A DNA stretch of 64,000 nt from Acidobacteriota bacterium (lineage in GTDB: Bacteria; Acidobacteriota; Thermoanaerobaculia; Thermoanaerobaculales; Thermoanaerobaculaceae). The notes below the pieces were generated by a model. It saw nothing but the letters and a program-made list of their open reading frames with translations. It made no database searches and was not told the origin of the DNA. Shown in pieces: positions 55,847 through 64,000 of the stretch. Position 1 is the stretch's first letter, and every line of letters starts with the position of its first letter. A program made the translations under genes and the position numbers. The stretch covers positions 1 to 64,000 of the forward strand of contig PMLC01000029.1 of assembly GCA_003158745.1 (NCBI GenBank), read 5' to 3'.

Positions 55847-56820
55847 TACGCGCGCACCTCCACGATTCCTGCCGGGTCCGCGACGCCGAGACCGTAGCGC
55901 GCGGCGGTGGCGAGGAAGCGCGGCGGGCGTCCGGCCGCTTCAAGCGATGGCATGCCTTTCCGCTGACGCTCGGCATCGATGACCTTCCAGGCCCAGGCGT
56001 CCGCGGCGACCGGGTCGGTGGAGGCCGCGATCAGACCGAGGGGCCAGACGGCATCCGGGCGGTACGCCGGTCCGCCGTGGCACTGCGCCGTGACGCCGTC
56101 GAGGACAACGAGGCGCAGCTTGCCCTTGACGAACGGGTGGTTCAGGACGTCGGCGACGTATGGATCGCAGTTGTGGTCGTGGTACTTGTTTGGGTTGTGG
56201 ATCAGGCCGTACAAGTTCTTCAAGCCTGCCGACACCCCGGCGAGGTCGTGGTCCTTGACGACGCCGAACGACACCAGCGCACTGCAGGTCGTCGACACCA
56301 GTCGGGCGAAGCACGAGCCGATCTGGCCGGAGGCGGTGGGTTCGCGGTCGTAGTCGTTGTCGATGCCGTAGCACAGCCAATCGCCGTCGTCCCGGCGTAC
56401 GGGGAACCGGGAACGGGCGAGCTCGCGGCTCGAGCGGTCGAACACGATGATGCGGTGCGACGGGATTCCGCGCTGGTGGAGTAGCCCGGCGAGCGCCGAC
56501 ACCAGCTCGACACGTGGTGACATGCCGGGGCCGGCGATGGAGTTGACCTTGACCCCCACGATGTCCTCCGGGAGGAACAGGGCCTCGACGGCGTCGCGGG
56601 CCGTCGCAAGCCCCGTGCACGCGACGAGCGCCGCGCTCAAGGCTCGCTCGGCCGCTGCGGGATCGAGCGGTCCGCCGCCCGCGCCGGGGGGCAGCGGCGC
56701 GAGCCCCACGCGGCCGCGCACCCGCGGAGGTCTGGCCGCAGCGCCCGCGCCGCGGGCCAACCCGGCCACGCCGAGACCGGCAATTCGTACCAACTCGCGG
56801 CGACTGATCGTTCGGCCCAC
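55846..56820 (-). CDS. DUF362 domain protein with Tat-like signal
   Basis: VGRTISRRELVRIAGLGVAGLARGAGA; VGVKVNSIAGPGMSPRVELVSALAGLL; GTG start; stop overlaps start of 54710..55846. Confidence 0.8.
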   Translation of the reverse strand: MGRTISRRELVRIAGLGVAGLARGAGAAARPPRVRGRVGLAPLPPGAGGGPLDPAAAERALSAALVACTGLATARDAVEALFLPEDIVGVKVNSIAGPGMSPRVELVSALAGLLHQRGIPSHRIIVFDRSSRELARSRFPVRRDDGDWLCYGIDNDYDREPTASGQIGSCFARLVSTTCSALVSFGVVKDHDLAGVSAGLKNLYGLIHNPNKYHDHNCDPYVADVLNHPFVKGKLRLVVLDGVTAQCHGGPAYRPDAVWPLGLIAASTDPVAADAWAWKVIDAERQRKGMPSLEAAGRPPRFLATAARYGLGVADPAGIVEVRA

Positions 56821-56906
56821 GTGTCTCCCCCTGGGCGAGGATACGCCTGTTGCGGGTCTCAGGATCCCTCCGGGCTTTGTGAGAAACTGTTTATAATCGG
56901 GACACG

Positions 56907-59246
56907 ATGCACGGACCGCCGGGGCCCACCACGAAGACCCTGCCATTTCTTGCTGTCGGGAGCGAAACCGTCACACCTCAGTTCGCGCTGCCGGCGCGAT
57001 GGCAGATCACCCGATTGCTCGGCGCCGGCGGGCAGGCCGAGGTCTGGCTCGCTCGCGACCAGGAGCTGGACGAGTGGGTGGCGGTGAAGGTCTTCCGCGG
57101 GGACATATCCGACACCCGCCGCGAGTGCATGCGCCGAGAGGTCCGGCTCGGCCGGTCGCTGTCCCACCCCAATCTGGTCCGGGTCTACGAGCTGATCGAG
57201 GCCGGGGAGCACCTCGCTGTTTCGATGGAGTGGGTGCGCGAGGGAAGTCTCGCGTCCTGCCTCGAGGACGGACCGCTGGAGATCGGGAGGGTCATCGCCG
57301 TCGCGGACGAGGCGCTCTCGGTGCTCGCGTACTTGCACGACCAGGGGATCGTGCACCGCGACGTCAAGCCTTCAAACCTGTTGCTGGACGACCGCGGTCG
57401 CGTGCGTCTCGCCGACCTCGGACTCGCGCGGCCGCTCGAGCCCGGCTCGGACCTGACGACGACGGCGACGACCGTCGGGACGCCGGGGTTCATGAGCCCC
57501 GAGCAGATCCGCGGCACGGAGCTGACCCCCGCATCCGACCTCTATTCGCTGGGCGTGGCCCTGTTCCATTTGCTGACGGGGCGCATGCCGTCCGAGGGCA
57601 ACTCGGGGTTCGAGATCGCGGACAGGCACCTGCACAAAGAGCCGCCAAGCCCTCGGTCGCAGCGGCCGGAGTGCCCGGCGTGGCTGGCGCATTTCGTCTT
57701 GCGCCTGATGGAGAAGTCGCCGCGCGATCGGTGGCCCGACGCGGCCCGGGCCCTGGACGCGCTCCGCCGCAGGCGCGTGATGGCGTCCCCCCGGACCTGG
57801 CGCCGAGCAGCGGCGGGCGCGGCGGCGGTGGGGGTCGTCGCCGTCGCGGCGACGTGGGCCGTCCGTCACCTCCATCCGCTCCCGGCCGGTGTGCGAGTCG
57901 TCGGGAATGACGTGGTGGTCAGCGACGCCTCGGGGCATCAACTTTGGCGGAAGACGTTCCCCGGAGACGCACCGACGGCGGCTGTTGGCGACGTCCTCGG
58001 TGGGGGGCCTCAGGTAGCCATCGGGTTCGGAACGGCCGGGAGACCCGGCGACGTCCCCGACCTCGCCATCTTCTCCCCGGATGGCCGAGAGCTCGAGCGG
58101 ATCTGTTCGACCGGCGCGACCTTTCCCCTGTATTTCCCTGATTTCGAGAATCGTGTCGGAGTGACATGGCCTTCGATGATCGATCTGGACGGCGACGGGA
58201 AGCCGGAGCTCGTCTGGAGGACCAACCACGCCGTCTGGTACCCGTCGCTGGTTGGCGCCTGGAACCCGCGCGCCGGTCTTTCGCCGAGCGTGCTGTTCGT
58301 GAATTCCGGGACGATCCACGGGGTCTCCGGCGCCGACCTCGGCGGCGAGCGCCGGACGCTCGTCATCTCGGCGATCAACAACCCCCTGGGGTACCAGAGG
58401 GTGGTGGCGCTCGTGGAGCCGGTCCACCAGGCAGGTTCCGCCTACCAAGAGGGGTTCTCTCCCGACCTTTTCGGGGAGTGGAGTTCCGCCCCCCGCAACG
58501 GCGTGGTCCCGGTGCGCGCGTTCACACCCATCGGGCCGGCGGGCGGTGTCGCCCTGGTGCTGGCGGCCGGCCCCTCCGGCATCGTGCTCGACGTGGACCG
58601 TCGGCGAATCGAGCTCGATGCCGACGCCAACCCGAGGGGCTTTCCCCTCTACGGCGCGGGGTCCGCCGGTCGCACCCGGTTCTGGAACGAGCTGGCGGCG
58701 GCGTGCCTCGACCTCGCAGGCGGCAGGGGGGATTCGCGCGCGGTCGTGGCGGGGCTTCGGGAGCGGCACGCGGCCGCGCTTGCGGAGCCGCCGATGGAGC
58801 TGGCGCTTACCCTGATGCTGGCTCGTTCGCTGGCCCAGGCGGGAAACCACGGGGCCGCGATCGACCTGCTGCAGACCGCGCTCGCCGCGACGCCCGACGA
58901 CCTCGACCTCTTGCTGCGTCTCGGCGAGCAGCTCGCGGCAGTGGGGAACTACGGTGCCGCGATGGATGCGCTGGCGCGTGCACACCGGGTCAATATCGTG
59001 GGGCGCAACCCGCTGGACGCCGCGGTGTCCCGCGCCGAACTGGCGGCCGCCTCGGGCGACGAGGTGCGCTTCCGGCAGGTCGTCGAGTACTCGAGGGCGA
59101 GCAGTGAAGGCGGGTTCCGGGATGTCGAGAGCCAACTCCTGGCCTTCTGGGCGTTCTGCCGCGGAGAGTGGGGGGCCCAGGATCTCGTCGAGGAGGCCGA
59201 CGACCACAACGTGCCGATCGTCACGGTGCTGCGCGCGTGGGCGTGA
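56907..59246 (+). CDS. Ser/Thr protein kinase with TM segment, beta-propeller-like extracytoplasmic domain and TPR region; interrupted by TGA
   Basis: WQITRLLGAGGQAEVWLARDQELDEWVAVKVF, IVHRDVKPSNLLLDDRGRVRLADLGLA, GTPGFMSPEQIRG; DLDGDGKPELVW FG-GAP-like. Confidence 0.88.
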   Translation: MHGPPGPTTKTLPFLAVGSETVTPQFALPARWQITRLLGAGGQAEVWLARDQELDEWVAVKVFRGDISDTRRECMRREVRLGRSLSHPNLVRVYELIEAGEHLAVSMEWVREGSLASCLEDGPLEIGRVIAVADEALSVLAYLHDQGIVHRDVKPSNLLLDDRGRVRLADLGLARPLEPGSDLTTTATTVGTPGFMSPEQIRGTELTPASDLYSLGVALFHLLTGRMPSEGNSGFEIADRHLHKEPPSPRSQRPECPAWLAHFVLRLMEKSPRDRWPDAARALDALRRRRVMASPRTWRRAAAGAAAVGVVAVAATWAVRHLHPLPAGVRVVGNDVVVSDASGHQLWRKTFPGDAPTAAVGDVLGGGPQVAIGFGTAGRPGDVPDLAIFSPDGRELERICSTGATFPLYFPDFENRVGVTWPSMIDLDGDGKPELVWRTNHAVWYPSLVGAWNPRAGLSPSVLFVNSGTIHGVSGADLGGERRTLVISAINNPLGYQRVVALVEPVHQAGSAYQEGFSPDLFGEWSSAPRNGVVPVRAFTPIGPAGGVALVLAAGPSGIVLDVDRRRIELDADANPRGFPLYGAGSAGRTRFWNELAAACLDLAGGRGDSRAVVAGLRERHAAALAEPPMELALTLMLARSLAQAGNHGAAIDLLQTALAATPDDLDLLLRLGEQLAAVGNYGAAMDALARAHRVNIVGRNPLDAAVSRAELAAASGDEVRFRQVVEYSRASSEGGFRDVESQLLAFWAFCRGEWGAQDLVEEADDHNVPIVTVLRAWA

Positions 59247-59588
59247 CTCGCCCGCGGTGGAGACGCCGCTGCGACTGCTCGGCAGGCGCAGAGCCTCGCG
59301 GAAAACCCCGAGATCCGCAACGCGGCCGAGCTTCTGCGGGCGGCCGCGCTGGTGCGGAGCGGGCAGGCAGGGATCGCCAGGGGGATCGCGAGCGGCGCTC
59401 TCGCGGCCCTCGAGCGCAAGGCGCGAACGGGCATCGAGGCGCAGTGCCTGGTGCCCCTTGCCGAGAGGGTCAATGGCGACGCTGCGGCAGCGCTCGGCGA
59501 CACGGCGGCGGCGGAAGGCCACTGGGCGAGAGCGCTGCGGCTCGCTCCGCGCTGCTGGTTCGGGCGGCCACCAACCCCGTCGCGGTGA
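59247..59588 (+). pseudogene. In-frame C-terminal TPR-like continuation of the kinase after TGA at 59244-59246
   Basis: Same frame reads LARGGDAAATARQAQSLAENPEIRNAAELLRAAALVRSGQAGIARGIASGALAALERKARTG... to TGA at 59586. Confidence 0.55.
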
Positions 59589-59595
59589 GCCCGCG

Positions 59596-61119
59596 TTACT
59601 CGTGCTCGCCGAAGACCTGCGCGGTGAAAACCTCGAAGCGCGCGCCGCTTCGCCATGCGTCAGGAGCGAGCCCGGCCTTCTGGGAGAGCGCCGACAGGAA
59701 CGTCGAGAGGTCCCACCCGGTCTCGGTGGCCACCTGCGGGAGGAACACCGCGCCCCGTCCGGACTTCGTCAGCACCACGCCGTGCTTGCCCAGGACGATG
59801 TCCTCGGGGCCGCCCACCGGGCGCATCGGGGAGAGCACCGACACCTCGACCGCAACCTCGTCGAGCTCCGATGCGGCTAGTTCTGGAAAGCGCGGGTCGT
59901 GGGCCGCGGAGACGGCCGCGCCGATCACCGAGTCGACGAGGGGCTCGCGCGCCTCCATGGAGCCGATGCAGCCGCGCAGCTTCCCCTCTTTGCGCGCTTT
60001 GGCTCCCGTGTTGTTCACGGTGACGAAGACGCCGGAGAGCGCCGCGAGGTTGCCTGCCACCGGGTGCGCGGCGAACCAGTCGGCAAGCTGTCCCTGGTGA
60101 GTGAGGTGGGTCGCGAGCGTGGCCCTGGCCAGCTCCACGACCGCCTTCTCCTCCGGCTTGCTCAGCTCGGTCGGGTGAGGCGGCGCGGGGTCGTCGCGCC
60201 AGGAGCCCCAGCTTCCCGTGAAGTCGACGCCGGCGTACGCGACCACCTGCGACCAGTCGCCGCTGACCTCCGCGGAGGTGGTCACGTCGGCAACGGCCCC
60301 TGAGCCCTGGAAGGCGTGGGCGAGCAGCTCGAGCAGCACCGTGATCGGCCGGGCGCCGCACACCGTGTCGCCGCTCGTCTCGATCTGCTGCGAGAAGCCG
60401 AGCGGGTCGATGGCCGCCGCGCGACCGGCGGTCGAGCGGGCGAGCGCCACCAGCTTGGGTCCAAGGGTGTGATCGGTCGCAAAGGGCCTGTAGTCGTAGG
60501 CAGCCCCGTGATGGGTGAAGTCCGAGGAGGCCACCACGATGGTGCCCGGTCCGAGGAGATCGGCCAGGCGCCGGGCCATGGCGACGGCGAGGGCCAGATC
60601 GGTCGCGTGTCCGACGACGATCGGCACGATCGGGACCGGCCCGACCGTGGCTAGGAGGAACGGAAGCTCGACCTCGAGACTGTGCTCGCGTACGTGCGCG
60701 CTCGCAGGCCCTCTGAACTCGGGCAGCGCGGCGAGCTTTGCGACCGCCTCGCGGTCTACGGGCATCTCGCCGAGGGGCGTCGCGAACGCGGTGACGTCGC
60801 GGTCCGGCAGCGCGCCTCCCGCGAACCCTGCGTAGTGCGAGGGACCGAGGATGATCACCCGGGTGGGCTTGGAGCCGGCGAGCGGAGCGAACGCCTTGCC
60901 CGCCGTGGCGCCGGAGAAGACGTAGCCCGCGTGGGGGGCGATCACGGCAACCGAAGCCTGGGCCGCGCCCTTCCCCGCAGCAAGGAACCCACGCACCTCG
61001 CCCTCGAGCTGGCGGGCGTCACCAGGGTAGAAAGCTCCCGCCACGGCGGGCGGGCGGACCTCGGCTCGGACCATGTTCGTGAACATGAGCACCCCCAGGA
61101 TCAGCGCAGCGTTCCTCAT
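59596..61119 (-). CDS. Fused MEMO1 (AmmeMemoRadiSam B) - AMMECR1 (AmmeMemoRadiSam A) protein with signal peptide
   Basis: MRNAALILGVLMFTNMVRAEVRPPAVAGAFYPGDARQLEGEV (signal plus MEMO start), VIAPHAGYVFSGATAGKAF, ILGPSHYAGF, SGDTVCGARPI; then AMMECR1 GVFVTVNNTGAKARKEGKLRGCIGSMEAREPLVDSVIGAAVSAAHDPRFPEL. Confidence 0.93.
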   Translation of the reverse strand: MRNAALILGVLMFTNMVRAEVRPPAVAGAFYPGDARQLEGEVRGFLAAGKGAAQASVAVIAPHAGYVFSGATAGKAFAPLAGSKPTRVIILGPSHYAGFAGGALPDRDVTAFATPLGEMPVDREAVAKLAALPEFRGPASAHVREHSLEVELPFLLATVGPVPIVPIVVGHATDLALAVAMARRLADLLGPGTIVVASSDFTHHGAAYDYRPFATDHTLGPKLVALARSTAGRAAAIDPLGFSQQIETSGDTVCGARPITVLLELLAHAFQGSGAVADVTTSAEVSGDWSQVVAYAGVDFTGSWGSWRDDPAPPHPTELSKPEEKAVVELARATLATHLTHQGQLADWFAAHPVAGNLAALSGVFVTVNNTGAKARKEGKLRGCIGSMEAREPLVDSVIGAAVSAAHDPRFPELAASELDEVAVEVSVLSPMRPVGGPEDIVLGKHGVVLTKSGRGAVFLPQVATETGWDLSTFLSALSQKAGLAPDAWRSGARFEVFTAQVFGEHE

Positions 61120-61346
61120 GCAGGGATTGATAAGTCCGCGAGACGAAAAGTGCAACTTTGAAGCCCGGAAACCCCAGGTGTTTTCTGTTGCGAGGGCGGA
61201 TCTTGCTGCGCTGGCGGGCGTACTCAGGGCTCGAACCGTGCCGCTGTACCGCAGAAGTATGGCTCCGGCTCTTCGCCTACGGGCGCCCGCCATCATCAGC
61301 ATCCCCGCCCTCTCGCGACGAAACCAACTGGGGTTTCCGGGCTTGG

Positions 61347-62834
61347 TCACTTCGGCAAACCTCCGGCCAGGAGCCGGTTCAGGGGATCGCGCGTCTCGCC
61401 GACAGAGTAGACGCGGATTGCGGCCTCCTCGCCGACGGGGCACTTGTTCTCGCAGATGCCGCAGCCGACGCACTTGGCCACGTCGACGCGCGGGCGCTGG
61501 AGCTTCCGGGACGCGCCGTCGCGCCCGGCCTCGTCGACGGTCTCGAACCAGATCGCCTTTGGGTCGGTCGGGCACATCTCCTCGCAGACGATGCACGGCG
61601 TGCCCATCGCCCACGGTAGGCAGCGGCCCCGGTCCACAAAGGCGGTGCCGATGCTCACCGGGGGCTTGCCGTCGTACCCGGTCTTGCGCGCCGGGGTGAG
61701 CCTGGTTATTGCTCCCGTCGGGCAAACCTCGCCGCAGCGGGTGCACGCGAACTCGCACCACCCTCGGCGCGGAACGACCACCGGCGTCCAGAAGCCCTCG
61801 ACTCCGGCCTGGCCAATCGCGGAGTGGATCGCGCTCGTGGGACAGGCCTGCTGGCAGAGCGAGCACTTGACGCAACGCTGCAGGAACTCCGCCTCGCCGA
61901 GCGAGCCGGGCGGGCGCAGTAGACGCGGGCGCGCGGCTTCGCGGCCGCCGCCGGTGGCTCGGAGGAGCGGGGCCACGGCGATCGACCCGAGGACGGTTCC
62001 CAAGAGGTAGCGCCTCGAGAGGTCGGGCTCTTTGGGGGGGGCCGGCAGGGCGGGCAATGCCTGGTAGGTTATCGCCTGCTCGGGGCACGCCGGCAGGCAG
62101 TTGAGGCAGACCAAGCACTCGCCGACGCGATGGCTCCCGAGCGGCTCGTCGGCGCCCTGGCACGCGAAGGTGCAGAGTTTGCACGACGTGCAGGCGTCGC
62201 CTGCGCGGTGGATGCGGCACACCGCGAACCGGGCGAAGACGCCCAGCAGTGCGCCGAGCGGGCAGAACCCCCGGCAGAACATGCGCGGAATCCACCGGCT
62301 CGCCACCAGGATTCCGAGCAGCAGCACCGCCGCGACCCACCCGCCCGGCGCCGGCCGGCCGCCGGGAAGCAGGGGCCAGAGGCCCGAGGCGAGGCCGCGC
62401 GCCGTCAGCGACAGGGGGTCGAGCAGGCCCGTCTGCAGCGTCCCGGCGAGGGCGCCGACGAGCAGGGCGGCGAGGGCGTAGTACTTGATCGCGTACCAGC
62501 GGCGGTAGCGATTGACGTGCAGGCTCTCGCGCCGCGTGCGCGGCGAGAAGAGCCGGCTCGAGAGCTGCTGCAGAGTTCCGAGGGGACACACCCATCCGCA
62601 GAACGCCCGCCCGAATAGAAGCGTGAGCGCGATCAGGACAGACCCCCACACAAGTGCGCCCGGAAGGGTGCCCGAACCGAACGTCACGCCGACCGCAGAG
62701 AGCGGGTCGCCGTGGTGGAAGGCGGAGAACGGAAGGTCGCGAGCGTCCCCCGCCGCGAGGCGCGCCAGCAGCCAGAGGAACACTACCAGGAAGAACGCCT
62801 GGTAGAGCACGCGGATGCGGATGGTCCACCTCAC
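61347..62834 (-). CDS. NapH-like membrane polyferredoxin fused to NapG-like Tat-type ferredoxin domain
   Basis: CGWVCPLGTLQQL and CRGFCPLGALLG (NapH/NosR-type CxxxCP); internal SRRYLLGTVLGSIAVAPLL; RLLRPPGSLGEAEFLQRCVKCSLCQQACPTSAIH, CTRCGEVCPTGAI, CIVCEEMCPTDPKAI, CVGCGICENKCPVGEEAAIRV. Confidence 0.85.
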   Translation of the reverse strand: MRWTIRIRVLYQAFFLVVFLWLLARLAAGDARDLPFSAFHHGDPLSAVGVTFGSGTLPGALVWGSVLIALTLLFGRAFCGWVCPLGTLQQLSSRLFSPRTRRESLHVNRYRRWYAIKYYALAALLVGALAGTLQTGLLDPLSLTARGLASGLWPLLPGGRPAPGGWVAAVLLLGILVASRWIPRMFCRGFCPLGALLGVFARFAVCRIHRAGDACTSCKLCTFACQGADEPLGSHRVGECLVCLNCLPACPEQAITYQALPALPAPPKEPDLSRRYLLGTVLGSIAVAPLLRATGGGREAARPRLLRPPGSLGEAEFLQRCVKCSLCQQACPTSAIHSAIGQAGVEGFWTPVVVPRRGWCEFACTRCGEVCPTGAITRLTPARKTGYDGKPPVSIGTAFVDRGRCLPWAMGTPCIVCEEMCPTDPKAIWFETVDEAGRDGASRKLQRPRVDVAKCVGCGICENKCPVGEEAAIRVYSVGETRDPLNRLLAGGLPK

Positions 62835-62843
62835 GGCAGGGCT

Positions 62844-62988
62844 CCGGGATCCGGGGTCCGGGGTCGGGGACAACAAAGAGAGCATGTCCGGTGTCCGGTG
62901 GCCATGGTGGGGCAAGAACCCGTCGGCTTTTTGCCGGCCGAGCGGGGTTGGGCGGCCCTGACCCCTGATCCCTGACCCCGGACCCCTC
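62844..62988. repeat. Iterated-unit inverted repeat, GGGGTCAGGGA/CCGGGGTCC-type
   Basis: ccgggatccggggtccggggtcggggac and ccctgacccctgatccctgaccccggacccctc arms between NapHG-like and DUF362 genes. Confidence 0.8.
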
Positions 62989-62991
62989 TCT

Positions 62992-63975
62992 TCATGCCGT
63001 CCCCAGTTCCTTGACCAGGGCGAGGTCGGCGCGGCCGAGGCCACGGCGCTCGGCTTCGGCGATGAACCCGAGGCCCTCGGGCTTGTGGCCGAGGAGCGAC
63101 GCGCCCCACGCGTCGGCCAGCACCGGGTCGGTCGCGGCGAGGACGGCGCCCACCGGCAGGACGTCCGCCAGGCTGCCTCCGACGGGTCCGTTGGCTGCGA
63201 GCACCCGGGTCGCGTCAACGACGGTGAGCGTCGGCCGGAAGGTGGCGCCGAGCTCCGCCACCGCCCTGTTGATGTCCTGGTGCAAACGGTTGCGTCCCTT
63301 GCCAAGGACCCCGAACCAGTTCTTCATGCCGAGCGTCACGCGCGAGAGGCTGTGGTGCTTGACCACCGGGACGTTGATGACGCGATCGGCGCGGAGCAGC
63401 TCCTCGACGACTTGGAGCCCCGCCGAGAGCCCGGGCAGCGCGGCCGTTGCCAGGTGCAAGCGACCGGATTCGATGACCTCGGCCCCGGCTGCGGTCGCCG
63501 CCGCTTGGATGCCGGAGCGCGCGAAGCAGCGGCGAGGGTCGTTGCAGGAGATGTCGGTGACCACGACCCGGCGCGCGCCCGCGGCAATGCACAGCCTGAC
63601 AATTTCGGCCACGACCTGCGGATCGGTGTTCGCGGCCTGCTCGGGCAGGCGGTCCCACCCGACGTTCGGCTTGACGAGCACGGTCTCGCCCTTGCGGACG
63701 AAACGCTCCATCCCGCCCATCGCCGCCACCGCGCGCCGGACGTTCCCCGCGGGATCGCTCCCGCGGGCCGCCGCCGCCGTTCCGGTGCCCGGCTGTGGGA
63801 CGCGCCAGTCGGGGATCGCGGAGGCGCTTGCCGAGACGGTTCGGCGGTCGTGGAAGGTCGCGAAGCCGGCGCCGACGGCCGCGGCCGCGACGGCCGTCGA
63901 CGACAGCCGGAGCAGTGCCTCGCGCCGGGTGACCTTGGGCGTGGACGGGCCGCTCACGGCCGCCCTTTCAGCCAC
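62992..63975 (-). CDS. DUF362 domain protein with Tat-like signal
   Basis: KVTRREALLRLSSTAVAAAAVGAGFA; VLVKPNVGWDRLPEQAANTDPQVVAEIVRLCIAAGARRVVVTDISCNDPRRCFARSGI. Confidence 0.85.
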   Translation of the reverse strand: MAERAAVSGPSTPKVTRREALLRLSSTAVAAAAVGAGFATFHDRRTVSASASAIPDWRVPQPGTGTAAAARGSDPAGNVRRAVAAMGGMERFVRKGETVLVKPNVGWDRLPEQAANTDPQVVAEIVRLCIAAGARRVVVTDISCNDPRRCFARSGIQAAATAAGAEVIESGRLHLATAALPGLSAGLQVVEELLRADRVINVPVVKHHSLSRVTLGMKNWFGVLGKGRNRLHQDINRAVAELGATFRPTLTVVDATRVLAANGPVGGSLADVLPVGAVLAATDPVLADAWGASLLGHKPEGLGFIAEAERRGLGRADLALVKELGTA

Positions 63976-64000
63976 CCTGCTGCGACGGTGGCGAGCGCCT

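Noticed and set aside
59244-59246. Selenocysteine recoding of the kinase TGA
   Set aside because: No obvious SECIS-like stem-loop immediately after, no redox context (TPR tail); nonsense mutation/assembly error more likely
57372-59522. 716-aa minus-strand ORF opposite the second kinase
   Set aside because: Antisense shadow; kinase motifs on the plus strand are decisive
61120-62829. Upstream in-frame extension of the MEMO-AMMECR1 ORF (1077 aa total)
   Set aside because: The extension is an out-of-frame shadow of the NapHG-like gene; the leader MRNAALILG at 61119 is the sensible start

Overview
The window is 64 kb of high-GC bacterial DNA. The repertoire (Ser/Thr kinases with TPRs, split glycine cleavage P-protein, Tat-exported DUF362 proteins) looks Acidobacteriota-like, but taxonomy is inference. 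It is gene-dense. No rRNA, tRNA, transposase, phage or CRISPR features were recognised. Recognisable blocks: rimO/ribF/metK; archease; CPBP protease; an FtsX/LolC-like permease with a degenerate LytM protein; gcvT-gcvH-gcvPA-gcvPB; orphan E2 plus lpdA; two Ser/Thr kinases; an OFA-MFS/porin/acs block; a Spy-like/MacA/MacB/TolC-type efflux block; a membrane protein fused to a THEP1-type NTPase; a Pat-like GNAT-ACD/acuB/acuC block; a YfcC transporter/GntR/Ntn-hydrolase/cyanophycinase block interrupted by a plant-type LRR gene; and an AmmeMemoRadiSam locus in which every component carries an export or membrane signal. The strongest leads are: (1) a putative extracytoplasmic AmmeMemoRadiSam system with a NapH-NapG-type fusion as a possible electron feed; (2) a membrane/EcfT-like protein fused to a THEP1 NTPase; (3) a family of intergenic inverted repeats built from short iterated units, which also invade coding sequence and bracket whole genes; (4) an 18-bp operator-like motif shared by the gntR gene and a distant transporter gene. 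All calls come from reading the sequence and translations; no database search was run.
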